Part shown: one piece after another, positions 1 to 10,104 of the stretch
Numbering within the stretch: position 1 is the first letter of the stretch
Layout: each line of letters starts with the position of its first letter
NCBI RefSeq assembly: GCF_001522545.3
Contig: NC_031770.1
Coordinates: 21,466,163 to 21,530,162, forward strand
Length of the DNA stretch: 64,000 nucleotides
Direction of reading: 5' to 3'
Origin: Parus major
Taxonomy: Eukaryota > Chordata > Aves > Passeriformes > Paridae
Program-made: the position numbers and the translations under genes
The notes under the pieces: model-generated
What the model was told of the DNA's origin: nothing
Database searches by the model: none
The model's input: the letters and a program-made list of their open reading frames with translations, nothing else

Positions 1-217
1 CAACTGGCCTTTCAGAGACAGTCACTGTGTCCAAAGTGGAAGACATCCTGTGGAACTGACGCTTGTTCTGAATGGCAAATCTCAGTTCCTCCTTCACCAG
101 GGGGGTTAAATTTGTGAAATCATCAAACCCCAGTGACCCTGCAGGGGACAAAGTGGGAACAATTGCGGAGGCGCTGACTTCTAATGCAGATACCTGGCCT
201 GAGTGTTGGACCATCAT
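1..217 (-). CDS. ATF3: ATF3 first coding exon (partial, N-terminal 72 codons)
   Basis: Read on the minus strand from 217, this exon encodes a protein starting MMVQHSGQVSALEVSASAIV and containing FDDFTNLTPLVKEELRFAIQ, which I recognise as the N-terminus of activating transcription factor 3. ATF3 is a nuclear CREB/ATF-family bZIP factor, induced by stress, that binds ATF/CRE sites as a homodimer or with JUN-type partners. The VKEE segment at residues 41-44 matches the psi-K-x-E context of the reported SUMO site K42. The basic region and leucine zipper lie in later exons outside the window, so the CDS is cut by the window edge. There are tandem start codons (217-215 and 214-212); the first has A at -3, the second A at -3 and G at +4. 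A pyrimidine-rich acceptor ending TTTCAG precedes it, leaving only CAAA before the first ATG. Compared with human ATF3 recalled from memory, residues 53-62 and 69-72 diverge most. No frameshift or stop is seen. Confidence 0.96.
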   Translation of the reverse strand, partial: MMVQHSGQVSALEVSASAIVPTLSPAGSLGFDDFTNLTPLVKEELRFAIQNKRQFHRMSSTLDTVTVSERPV

Positions 218-1993
218 TTTGCTGAAAGATAAAAAGAGATAATATTGATAGTGTTTCAATAACTTTAGAAAGGGAAATAATATCTCTTAGAGGTATATTT
301 CATACTGTGAATAATACTGTAGTTCTCACACTGCTTCAGTCCCCATTCCTAGTCTACCCCAGTCTCTCAACAGAGACAAGCAGTTAAGAATTTGGACCCT
401 CAAAAAACCTTCAACTTTATGTTAAGTCAAAGTTACTATTTAAAAGTAAGAATAGTATCAACACATGACACAATTTCTAGGTCTTTCTGAAAGATAATAT
501 TTAAAAAATTGTGTGCAAGTATATATACTGCTAAATTTTAAACTGGTAGTGTGTGGCAAATGAGAATCAAGTGAACAGGAAGAGAAAGAAAATAAGAAAA
601 AAAATCAGAAAGCAAATTTTTTAAAGCACAGAAGGAGAGTAAGAGTATCTTCATCTTCAGAGCTATATCACCACAAATTCCAGCTTCAAATGGACAGAGC
701 AGACCTTGATCTCAGCTACCCTTCTACAATGAGTTCTACTAGAAGCTGAAACTTGCTAACCACAACAGGATGTCACAAAATTATCACACTCAGTTTTATA
801 CACAGTTGTAGGTTTGGCTATAAACTCCTGAAAATTAGTTAATGGTAAGAGCTGTCACAAAGGCAAAAGTCTCTACATGTTCTGTGTCTCCACAGCACAG
901 GCTGAGTTGGAGGGATTGACTCTTGAAAAATGTGAAGCCGTTTGTTTCATTCCTTTGCTCTTGTAAAATTTGAAACTGTCCTTATGTGCCCTCCATGAGA
1001 GGTTTGAAATTCTTAAATATTTACGGCTGGATCTTCTGCTGACATAAATCAGTGTGATTGAAGAGTCTTTAGGGGAATTATGCAAATCTAAACCCATGGA
1101 GAAACCTGATTTCTAATAGATTTCTGAAGAAAACAAACCTATCCAACAGTGTTCTCTAGTTTTCTCTTTTTAGTCATTCTTATCTTTTTTTTTATCCAGT
1201 TTTAGAGGGAGAGAGGCCCTACGTGCTTTGTGAAAACTGGTGGCCCCACTGAGGGAGAAAGAGGCAAAACTCGGCAGTCAGTCATCCAAACACAGTGGGC
1301 TAGGTGATGCACACATCCCTGCAAGTCACAGCCCATCTCTCACCCAGCAGAGGTGAGATAAGAGGTCTGGAAGAAAACTGAGCACCTTTTGTGTGTTATC
1401 CAAGGGACAAAAGGTGCAAATCCACAGGAAAACGGATTGCAATACTTCCCTTGTTCATAAAGCGGCTTGTGTTAAATTGGATTTTACTATGTTGGTTTTC
1501 CAGCTATCTTTGGTGTGTTCTATGTGGTTTTGTTGTCATTTTTTCGAATTTCTTTTTAATAACTGTATGGATAATTGCAGTATGTGTTATCTGCTCTGGA
1601 TTAGACCCACAATAATTACAGAAAAGTAAGTTGTAATTATCTTAGTGCAGGTAAGCAAACAGTTGCCTCGGGGTAGCAGCATGGGTAAGCTAAATTTCCA
1701 TGTGCTCAACCCAGAACTGCACCGCTCCCTGTACGTTACTTCTGGAACCCAGCAAGAAATGTTTGGGGTCATGTGCCTTGACAAGAAGACAGAATTTGCT
1801 CACAGATATCTAAAAATACACTGTAAATCCACACTGGTACAAATGAGAATAGAACCTGGTTCACTGCTTAGTGAGGTAAACAGAAAAATCAGAGGGTGAA
1901 TTGCTGCTGCAAAATATTAGGTCCAACAGCAGTCTTCCTCACCTCTTCCTCACCCGGTCACCACAGAAGAGCTGAACATTTCCCAGAGTCTCA

Positions 1994-2065
1994 GGGTGAA
2001 ATCCTGACTCCAGTGAAATCAAAAGGACTTTTTCTGTTGACCTCAATGGGGCCAGGATTTCACCC
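1994..2065. repeat. Palindromic ancient interspersed repeat (CCATTGACTTCAATGG-type family)
   Basis: The two arms begin and end with GGGTGAAATCCTG / its reverse complement, and about 22 of 27 positions pair between 1994-2020 and 2039-2065. The centre carries a degraded TTGACCTCAATGGGGCC core. I recognise this as a very common old repeat pattern of bird, turtle and crocodile genomes, but I do not recall its database name with certainty. Related segments occur near 10105, 47258 and, weakly, 29935 and 43935. Confidence 0.65.
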
Positions 2066-3810
2066 ACAGTTATTCAAGATGGGGAAATTATTTGGAACAA
2101 TTTGTTATTCAGAAAGACCTTGGGAAATTTATGTAATTCTCTTCAGAAAGCCCCTGCTCATGAGTCACATTTAAAGTACTGATACAGTTTAATCCTATAA
2201 TCTCAGAAAGCTAGCAGTTACTCTTTTTCAGCAAGTCAGAAATGGCCCTATTAATTTCCAGCTGAAGTCTTCCCAATATTATTTACCATTTACCTAACAG
2301 GCTAATTCCAGATGACACTGAACCCCTTGCTGCCAGCAGAAATTTTAGTTATTTTCACTGACTCAGTCTCCTTGAATGCTGGTGATGCCTTCATTCAACA
2401 AAGTTAATTCTGTATAACTCAGTCCAACCAGGATTCTTAAAGTAACAATAAAACTGTTTTTCCAGCCTCTAAAATAATTAGTTGGGCTAATAATTTTCAA
2501 GCTCTGCTGGTTTATTGAATAATTTTTCAGTTTAGGCAAACTTTTAATTAAGGTCAGCAGCAGCACCAGAGGAAACCAAGAATGTGCTTGAGAATTTGTG
2601 TCAATTGTGGATTTATAATTGGCTCTTTGTGGTTTTGTTCCACAAACACCAACAAAACCCTACTATAATGGCTTCATGTCCTCTCACCCACCTGTCACAA
2701 GTGTGGAAAAGAGGAATGGTCGGGTGCCCAGAGCAGGAGAAAGTGTCCTTGACCACAGGAACTTGCTTCTCTCCTGCCCAAACAGCTCACTGCCCTCCCA
2801 GTCATCCTGAAATGCACCTCTAATTGCTCCAATACTTTCAGGGAGGGAAGGCCTACCCGGGGGCTGAGGCTTCTGTAAGGATTTCTGCTGTGAGCTGAGT
2901 CCTGTTTTGCAGAGCTGTTTGCCACTGGTTTGCTTTCCTGCAGCTCTTGCCTGGGGCTCCTGAAGACTGCCTGCTAGGGCAGCTTCCAGTCTCCTCTGGG
3001 ATTGTTGGGAGCCACCACCATACAAATGACAGAAATAATCACCCCTATGTTACAGCTCCTCAGTAAGCTCAATATGCTCCCTTTCCACAGCAACAAGGTA
3101 CGTGCTTTGCAGTTTCTGAGGAACAAGTCTGTTTTTAGAAATGTTTTACAAATAGGAAAATTAGGTTTTACCACTTTAAAAAAATGCAACAAGTTGCCCT
3201 TCCTTGTCCTGATTTTTGTACAAATTGTCCCTCTGTCTATAAGCCATGCAGAGCACTATCTCATGTCCTCTGGGTTTGCAGAGGCTGGGGAAACTGTAGG
3301 AATAAGAGTATCAAGCCTTAGAGTGTGATTCCATGTTGGCCCTTCTGATCCAATCTCTGTTTGCTTTGCTAGACCACGCACATGCTCTGGAGTTACTGCC
3401 GCTGGAGGTGCTGAACGCTTCTCAGCCCTGCACTGTTACTGGCACAGCTTGTTCAGGGCTGAGTTAATGCTTCATTACTTGAGCCTTACTTTTGGAATTC
3501 TCAATAGTTTTACTATTCATGGTACCCTCCCAATTCAGGTGGGTTCAAACAACTCCTTCTTTCTCCCACTGTTTTTTGTTTGTTGTTTTGCAGATGATTC
3601 TTTTCATCTACAGTGAGCTTTCACATCTCATCAGCCAAGATTTTAAAATCGGAACATGCTGCCTGGCTGTGCACTTCCATTATTTAAGGATATTCTCTTT
3701 TAGTTTGAGTATTGGAAGTGACTACTTTCAGTTTTTTGTTGCTTAACAACGGACGGCTGACTGTGCTTCTTGGTTTTATTTCTTCATACGAATTCCTTTT
3801 CCTCTGATGC

Positions 3811-3819
3811 TGATGCAAT
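3811..3819 (+). promoter_or_regulatory. C/EBP-ATF response element (CARE), intron 1
   Basis: The sequence TGATGCAAT is an exact match to the composite C/EBP-ATF half-site bound by ATF4-C/EBP heterodimers. It sits about 1 kb downstream of the ATF3 start site, in the first intron. Its position makes it a candidate intronic stress element, but the 9-mer also occurs at 14596-14604 (+) and 36006-36014 (-), so chance is not excluded. Confidence 0.4.
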
Positions 3820-4680
3820 AAACCCTGATAACCGCTGAGGTTAATCTTAACAGCATTAAGAGCAATTACAGTTCACAACCTCTGTGCACGCTAGTTGACC
3901 TTAAGCTTTCTGACATCCCACATCGCTCTAGAACCATTTTCTGCTGCCTTCCAGCTTCTCAAGTGCTGTTAGTAGGAGGAAAATCGATTTCCAACAGGAA
4001 ACTCGTTCTCTGAAAGAAGTTGGCTGTTGTGTCACGCCTGATTTGCTTAGGCAACAGTTTAGCAACTGATCTACTTCGCATCGAGACACCGAGAGAAAGT
4101 GAATATCCCTGGCTGTCACGAGAAGTTTCCCCTCGCTTTATGGGAATATCGGAGATAACTCTACTCGCAGCGGTGTGGGTTTGTCATCGCCTGGGCTGTC
4201 CCGCCACAGCTCCCCCGTGTCCCCGTCCCCGGGTGCCGCCGCCGGCTGTCCCCAGCGCCGGGCGCGGCCGCTCCGCTCGGGCATCCCGCGGCTCCCGGGT
4301 GCCGGTGCCGTGCCCTCCGCGGCGCTGCCGGCCCGGGGACAGCCGGGGCTGGCCGGGCTCCCCCCGCCGCTCACATCTGGCGGCAGCCCGGCCACGGGGC
4401 TCCCCCAGATGCGAGCTCCGGCACGGAGCCGGCGCCGCCGGGCGGGCGAGTGGCTCCGGCGGAGCTCGGCGGAGCTCGGGGCTCTTCTCCCGCCTCTCCC
4501 AGCCGGCGGCGGCACCGCCGCTCCCGACTTCGCTCGGGGCGGCGAAACTTTTGCCGGCGGCGTGCCGCGGGTCCCCCGGCGGGCATCCATCCCTCCGGGG
4601 CGGGACAGCTTCCCCGGAGCTCAGCCCCATGTCCCGCCGGCACGGGCAGTCCCGGCCGCTCCTCTCCCGCTCCCACCTAC

Positions 4681-4808
4681 CTTCCTCCCGCCGCCGCCGC
4701 TCTCTGGGCAGGAGGGAAGGGGCTCCGCAGCCCCGCCGCGCTGCCGGCCGCGCTGCTCCGCCGCCTCCTGCGGGAGAGCAGCTCCCTCGGCTCCCCGCTC
4801 CTCTGCCG
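4681..4808 (-). other. ATF3: ATF3 exon 1 (5' UTR, proximal promoter transcript)
   Basis: The 3' end is set by a strong minus-strand donor, GGAAG|GTAGGT, at 4681/4680. The 5' end is estimated from the TATA box at 4833-4839, placing initiation about 25-30 bp downstream, near 4808; the exact start is an inference. The exon of about 128 nt is GC-rich and contains no ATG on the minus strand. Ribosomes would therefore reach the tandem ATGs in exon 2 without an upstream ORF, unlike ATF4. This agrees with the known gene structure of ATF3, where exon 1 is non-coding and exon 2 carries the start. Confidence 0.8.
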
Positions 4809-4817
4809 CTCGCCTGG

Positions 4818-4826
4818 GTTGCATCA
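4818..4826 (-). promoter_or_regulatory. C/EBP-ATF element adjacent to the TATA box
   Basis: The minus strand reads TGATGCAAC, 6 bp downstream of the TATA box. It matches the CARE consensus core TGATGnAAn used by ATF4 and C/EBP-type dimers. An element at this place in mammalian ATF3 is the reported site of ATF4 activation and of ATF3 self-repression (family knowledge). Its position between the TATA box and the start site suggests direct competition with the basal machinery when ATF3 binds. Confidence 0.8.
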
Positions 4827-4832
4827 CCCCTC

Positions 4833-4839
4833 TTTTATA
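4833..4839 (-). promoter_or_regulatory. ATF3: TATA box of ATF3
   Basis: The minus strand reads TATAAAA inside GGCTATAAAAGAGGGG. It is the only good TATA match in the CpG island and fits initiation near 4808. Confidence 0.88.
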
Positions 4840-4885
4840 GCCGAGCGGGCAGCGCTGGTATTTACTCTGGCGGCGAGTCCCTGGC

Positions 4886-4893
4886 TGATGTCA
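4886..4893 (-). promoter_or_regulatory. ATF/CRE-like site
   Basis: The minus strand reads TGACATCA, one substitution from the CRE palindrome TGACGTCA and a known ATF/JUN-binding variant. It lies 47 bp upstream of the TATA box, about -80 from the predicted start, matching the place of the ATF/CRE element of mammalian ATF3 promoters. Confidence 0.75.
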
Positions 4894-4895
4894 TG

Positions 4896-4905
4896 CTATT
4901 AATAG
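4896..4905. promoter_or_regulatory. MEF2-type palindrome
   Basis: CTATTAATAG fits the MEF2 consensus YTA(W)4TAR exactly and is its own reverse complement. It is separated by 2 bp from the ATF/CRE-like octamer, so the two could form a composite element. Binding by MEF2 is inferred from the motif only. Confidence 0.55.
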
Positions 4906-4947
4906 CCTCTCCGAAAGAGAGGGAGGAGGGAAGCGGGCCCGTGGCGG

Positions 4948-4956
4948 TGATGCAAG
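4948..4956 (+). promoter_or_regulatory. Second upstream TGATGCAA element
   Basis: The plus strand reads TGATGCAAG, sharing the eight-base C/EBP-ATF core with the TATA-adjacent element but in the opposite orientation, about 130 bp upstream of it. It may widen ATF4/CHOP-type control of ATF3. The motif alone is the evidence. Confidence 0.45.
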
Positions 4957-5196
4957 GCTTCCCCGCCGGCACGGCACGGCTCGGCGGAGCACGGCACGGA
5001 GCGACACGGCCGCGCCGAGCCGAGCAGCATCCCTCCGCACCCCCAGAGACCCCTTCTCCTTCCCGCTTCACCACTCTCCTTTATATTCATTCATCTGTTT
5101 ATTTATTTATTTGTATTAAGACTTAGAGAGTTTCTTTCTCCGGGCCATTTTGCTTCTGACAAGAAATTAAAATGCCTCTCACCACGGAGGGGGGTG

Positions 5197-5229
5197 AAAA
5201 AAAAAAAAGTGGCAATTGTTTTTTTTTTT
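5197..5229. repeat. A12 / T11 tracts around a 10-bp spacer
   Basis: Twelve A residues (5197-5208), GTGGCAATTG, then eleven T residues (5219-5229) form an A/T inverted pair about 400 bp upstream of the ATF3 start. Such tracts stiffen DNA and disfavour nucleosomes; they could also fold back as a hairpin. Confidence 0.7.
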
Positions 5230-5287
5230 GAAAGGACTGAGAACTGTGATCTTTCTCTAGAGAAAAAAAAATGCTTTATGTCGTCGT

Positions 5288-5332
5288 CCCTCCCCCCTCC
5301 CCCGGCCCTACCATCCTCCCCCTTCCTCCCCC
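5288..5332 (-). promoter_or_regulatory. G-quadruplex-prone tract upstream of ATF3
   Basis: The plus strand is almost pure pyrimidine with repeated C-runs; the minus strand therefore has at least five runs of three or more G within 45 bp. It lies about 480 bp upstream of the predicted ATF3 start, beyond the CpG island. Folding is predicted from the run pattern and not measured. Confidence 0.6.
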
Positions 5333-5564
5333 AACTACTTTAGATGACAGCTAAAAGTTCATTTCACATAAAGGAGAAGACTTCGTTTTTTATTCTGAGG
5401 AGGAAAGACCCGTTTAATGAAATTACAGAAAGCTAAAAATAATACTGTTTGGGTCTTTTGGAGTTTTTTTGTTTGTTTTGGATTTTTGGTTTTTTTTGTT
5501 AGGGTACTTTTTAAAACATTTCATAAAACACAGCAGCATGCTATTTCCTTATGATCTCATGAAA

Positions 5565-5626
5565 AAATAGGGAGTTCCTACAGAACAGAATTCAACAGAA
5601 CAAATAAATAGGGAGTTCCTACAGAA
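5565..5626. repeat. 21-bp direct repeat, two identical copies
   Basis: Positions 5565-5585 and 5606-5626 are identical and share the core ATAGGGAGTTCCTACAGAA. A 20-bp spacer separates them. This looks like a local duplication; no element boundary is visible at either end. Confidence 0.85.
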
Positions 5627-6186
5627 ATACGGTTGTGGCTGTGGTAAAGGGGTTTTTGTCTAGTTCTTTTTTTTTTTTTCCCCTCTGGTTTGTTAACAGA
5701 CAGAAATTACCTTCTAACAGCCTTCAAAGTGTTAGAAGATAAGATGCTAAAAAGAAACCCAACAAAACACCAAGAAAATGTTTACCTGGGGGAGGCACAG
5801 AAAGTTTACAAAGACAGATGTGTGGGATTATCCAGTACAATAATATTTCATATATAATACATGCAAACATGTTATTGAGCCAGTCTCCAAGTCTCCGTAC
5901 TTGGCATGGAAAACCAGGACATTTCATGCTTGAGAATATTGTAACTAAACCAATATAATATGTATACCTTCATATATAGAATGTATATCCTAATCAAGTG
6001 CTCCAAATAGTTGATTAATTTTATAATGTTGAGTATGTCAGTTTTGATAATAGGTTGTATGTCTCAAGTGTATATTCTGGGATATTTTAATTACTTGGAG
6101 CATTTTGTCAAGGATACAGATTTCTAATAGTAGTTTGAAAGTCCCTCTGTATCTTCCTTCTGTGTGCATGTGGTTGTCTGGATGTA

Positions 6187-6280
6187 TATGTGTGTATAGA
6201 TATATATAGATAGATAGATAGATAGATATAGATATAGATATAGATATAGATATAGATATAGATATAGATATATGTAGATA
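6187..6280. repeat. GATA / GATATA microsatellite
   Basis: A (GATA)n tract at about 6207-6227 passes into a (GATATA)n tract to about 6272, flanked by TG/TA-rich sequence. The minus-strand open frames made of Ile-Ser and Ile-Tyr runs are translations of this repeat and not proteins. Confidence 0.95.
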
Positions 6281-8929
6281 ATATTTGCCACACAGACAGG
6301 AGTAATAAACTTTTAGCTTTTTTAATGTCCAAGTAATTGCTGTTAATTTTGAAATTAACACTCCTATTTTGCATTTTGTTGCCTGCTCTTGAAAGAAAAA
6401 TAGTGATCTGGTGGGAAAGGAAGGAGTCTAGAGTAGTGACGTTGGCTTCCCTCCTGTGGAAGGTGCAGTCGCACCCTGTTCTCTGCAAACAAAGAAGTGC
6501 ACTTTGTGAGGGCAGGAGTGAACTCCTCTGACCTACCTGGCAGCTCTCCATTTACAGCTCCTGTGAGCTGCAAGCTTTTCTTTTTCACCCTTCGATAGAT
6601 AAATCATTCTTAGCTCTATCAGAACATAGTTATTGCTGAATTTTTATTAATCTAGGTAAATTAATGTCAAGTATAATGCCAGGCAAAAACCTTGCTCTTC
6701 TGAAGCAAAGCTTTTTATTTCACCTTGGTAAAGCCCAAGAAGTTCTTTTTACTTTAGAGGCACAATTTTATAATTCATGCCGTACTCAATGACAGCTGGC
6801 ACTGTTTTTTTCAAGGCTAGAAGAAAAAAAAAATACTCTCAAGCAAAAGCCAAATGTGGAAAATTTCTTCCCAAAAGATAGTTGGTTGGAAAATTTTAAG
6901 CACTGTGGAAATGTGTTAGCAACATCGGTTTTAGTGGCTAAGAACAGGTGCCTGCTGCAATTATGACAGAAATTTAGCAACTGTCTGTCCTTATTTATTT
7001 AGGTAACTGTATCAGAAGTGGGAATGTATTTAGAGTATTTCCAGCTAAGCAGAGCAGTGTTGGAGAATAATGGAAAAAAAAGCAGTTCTCTCCTTCCATG
7101 TGGGTAGAAGTACCTTGGAAAGCCAAGTGTTGTTACCCAGTTGTGGATGGTCACTGACATCTACTTGTTTGCTACACAATGCTGGTCTCATTATTGCCCA
7201 CGAGCTGCAGCCAGCACCACAATCTGACAGCAAACCAGTTGTGCTCATTCTTGAACTTGTCCTGAAGTGAGCCAGCTCCTCCCTGCAAAACAAACAGAGA
7301 AACTGTTCCTGTGCGTGTTTGAGATTAGGCCACTGAAACATGTCCTGGCTTGAAACCCTTCAGTGAAAAAAGAAAATGAAACCACAATGAAAAATAAACA
7401 CAGCTCCACTGTGTCCTATAGGTTTTATCCAGAACCCTTTTGAAACAAAAGCTAAGTTAATCTCAGTAAAGACATTGAATCATACCCCAGTTAAAAAAAA
7501 TTTTAAAAAATATTAAAAATTAATACTATCAGGAAGTTAAAGTAACACCCAGTACAGCCACCAGATGCTCTGATGTTCTTACCAGTTTAATTTTCCATCT
7601 TACAAAATATCTTTCAGTTGCCTCCCCCTGAACATTTACCGGTCCTTTTCCAATCCATTTCTCTCTTTTGTCACAAACTGCAAGGGACAGTTCCCCTGAA
7701 AGAGCATTTTTTTGACAGAGGTAACATCCATGTTCTTAATTTCTGTTTCCCTTAAGCCAGGTACAGCAGCTCATCCCTCAGACTGATGTGTACTGGGTTC
7801 TTTTCCCTCTGCAGAGAAATCAGGCTGAATATCACCCCACAGTGAGGTCCTTGAGTGAGCAGCCCTCCAGGAGTCTCCAGTGTGGAGAAAAGGATTCTCT
7901 CCTTTACCTCTTTCTGACCAAGTCCTGCCTCCACATCCCTTGGCATTATCTCATACACTGTGGATATTTGATTAAAATTAAAATATGGCTGTGTCATTAC
8001 TAAAAAGAACTACAGAGGAGCAGACTCCCAATCTCACAGCAGAAGTTTTCTCCTGTCCTAACATTTATGCCACCTCAGGACATCAGTCAGATCAATACAA
8101 TTAAAATCTCCATGTCCCATCCAGGTCCTACATTGGTTTCTGGTCACGCAGTTCCATTAAACCTGTTCAGTCTGAGGAAAACACAATGAGATACAAATAA
8201 ATCAAATGTGTAATGATAACATAAGTAAAACCCACCTCTTTGTGTGTTTTGTGGTTTGAATTAAGTTTAGAAATTACTGTAACCCTGACAAGACAAATCT
8301 TTCCCTGCACAGCATATATAAGAGAAATAGGTTTCCATAATTCGGAATTATCACGTGGTAAAGTTTGCACAGAATCAGGATTTTTGACTCTGCCTGAAAT
8401 ATTATTCTCTACATCTGTAATGGTAACTCACCTTGATCATAATTTTTGTTATGTGGTACATTCAGGTCTGAATCTATGTGGCAAGACTCCCCTGCTCACC
8501 AGAACATGCACTAATTTTGAGACAATTTTCCCATCTGACTGGACTAACACCAGGGTTGAAACTTGGGACTAGTTTTTCCAGCATGTAGGTTGCTACTGCT
8601 TGAACTCTGGAAGCAATCAGCAGCAGAAGTAGCATCAGGAATCTCCACCCAGCCCAGCTGTCTGGGGCATCTTTCAGCATCTGTGGGCTATTTCCAAGGG
8701 TTTCTCCATAAAGTGAATAAAAAATCCCTCCAAACCTACAGTAGCAAGAACAAAATTCACTCTGGAAGAGTTGGATCTCTATGGACCTAAAAGGTCCAAA
8801 AATGAGAGTTAAAATCCACGGGGTTAGAGAATTGACTCTTACTGAGACTGTATGGCAAACCCTGCTACTTATTCTCTTACATTTACTACCTCTCAAGCAG
8901 ATGAGCAGATGAATGAATACATGTTTTGT

Positions 8930-9375
8930 GGAGGGAAATAGGTGCTGTTTTAACTGGGTTTTTTTTCCTTAACACTGAAGATACAACTATTTTGTTCTTT
9001 GTTTTTCTCTCCTCTGCTTACCTTTCTTTCCTTACTGCCTTTCCCATCACAGTGCCTCTAAATTCATTTATACCATTGATTTATTCTCTCTTTTTAAAAT
9101 CCCATTCCCTACTCTCTTTTGCTTTGTTTCCGTAAGTTACCTTTGCCATTTCTTTTAAACAGCAGCTTCTCCTTTTTTTTTGCCACTTCCTTGTTTCTAC
9201 TCTACTCACTTCTCTCTTTTCCCTCCCTGTATCCCTGGATTTCATCATCCCCCTTTTTTCTGTTCCTTTTTTCCCAGCAATTTTTCTCCCATTGGTCCTT
9301 CTCAGTTTGCCTGGAAGCTTTCTAAATTTAAATGAGTAATTTAAAATTTCTCTTTTGTTTTCTGTCATATTCCTT
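8930..9375. repeat. Pyrimidine-rich tract (plus strand)
   Basis: For about 450 bp the plus strand is strongly T/C-biased, with repeated CTTT, TCTCTC and CCC runs. There is no clean repeat unit. The opposite open frame (9081-9368) is lysine/arginine/glutamate-rich because of this bias. Confidence 0.6.
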
Positions 9376-10104
9376 TTTGTTTCTCCTTTAATGGAGGCAC
9401 TGATAATAAAATTACCACTGGGTGCAACATGTACATTTCAGGACCAGATTCTGGTGCACAAAGTTACCATGAATTTTAGTACAACTTTACTAATTTAAAG
9501 GTCCAGAACGTTGTCAGTCATTGTTGCAGGCAGTGTTTCTGAAGTGTGGGGCGGAGGTGCAAGTTAAACAAATATCCCTTCTCTCCAGCTAAGAGGCAGC
9601 CCTGACACTGGCCCAGTAAAGTGTATCTTTAATTCCCTTTTGCTGAAGATTTTCAAGCCTTTTTTTAAATCAGATGGGTTTGTGCACCAGCCTAGAAGTT
9701 GGCCAAGCACAATAACCTGCAATTAAAATTTGTTCTCTCTTTGGATATATCCAGGTAATAAACAACAAGAAAAATAGATCCCACATATGGAAGAATCACA
9801 TCTTAAACCAGACTGAACATTGAAAACTCACTGGTTTCACTGGACAAGCAAAATGATAGATCAGGTATATTAACTGCCCTCAGGAAAGTGTAAATTTTAT
9901 TTCCTCAAAATGCCTTTATAGTCCTATTCATTTTGTGTCAAGAAAACTACTTGTTCATAGATCCTGCCCTTCATCTCCTTCTCCCCATCCTTTCCACCTT
10001 GTAAAAGTATCCCAGATTTTGTTTGAGGTCAGTTACAGGCTCTTTCTGAACTTCACTGATATCTTTACACATAAAAAAATGATCACTAATGAAAGTACTC
10101 AGAC

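Larger units (their letters stand above)
222..4680 (-). other. ATF3: ATF3 intron 1
   Basis: On the minus strand the intron begins with the donor AAG|GTAGGT (GT at 4680-4679) and ends with TCTTTTTATCTTTCAG (AG at 223-222). It holds no recognisable coding exon. The open frames near 2684-3025 and 4184-4630 are unrelated to ATF3, and the latter follows from GC-rich composition. Visible contents are a palindromic ancient repeat at 1994-2065, two AP-1 consensus heptamers (2161-2167 and 2359-2365), a perfect TGATGCAAT element at 3811-3819, and the CpG-island shoulder from about 4150. The two AP-1 motifs could be chance, since roughly eight are expected in 64 kb. Confidence 0.9.
4809..4960 (-). promoter_or_regulatory. 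ATF3: ATF3 proximal (TATA) promoter
   Basis: On the minus strand a canonical TATAAAAGA (4839-4831) follows an upstream block with a MEF2-type palindrome, an ATF/CRE-like octamer and further GC-rich sequence. Immediately downstream of the TATA box is TGATGCAAC. The same arrangement, with an ATF/CRE at roughly -90 and a C/EBP-ATF element beside the TATA box, is known for the mammalian ATF3 promoter, where it supports induction by ATF4 and autorepression by ATF3. The gene assignment rests on the ATF3 exon downstream on the same strand. Confidence 0.9.
4150..5060. promoter_or_regulatory. CpG island over the ATF3 promoter and exon 1
   Basis: This stretch is very GC- and CpG-rich against an AT-rich background. 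It covers the proximal promoter, the first exon and the first 500 bp of intron 1 of ATF3. Long open frames on both strands here (for example 4020-5126 plus) result from the low stop-codon frequency of GC-rich DNA and are not supported as genes. The island ends abruptly at about 5060, where the sequence becomes T-rich. Confidence 0.9.

Noticed and set aside
2161..2365. Two AP-1 heptamers in ATF3 intron 1 (2161-2167, 2359-2365)
   Set aside because: About eight such heptamers are expected by chance in the window. They are mentioned in the intron entry but not called as separate sites.
2684..3025. 113-codon minus-strand frame within ATF3 intron 1, considered as an alternative ATF3 exon
   Set aside because: It has no similarity to ATF3, no convincing splice sites, and known ATF3 genes have no coding exon upstream of the ATG exon.
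4020..5126. 368-codon plus-strand open frame across the ATF3 promoter, and overlapping frames in the island
   Set aside because: It runs antisense over the TATA box, exon 1 and donor of ATF3, is Arg/Pro/Ala-rich and low in complexity, and matches no family. It is a product of GC-rich, stop-poor DNA.
6038..6551. Minus-strand frames with (IS)n and (YI)n runs
   Set aside because: They translate the GATA/GATATA microsatellite.
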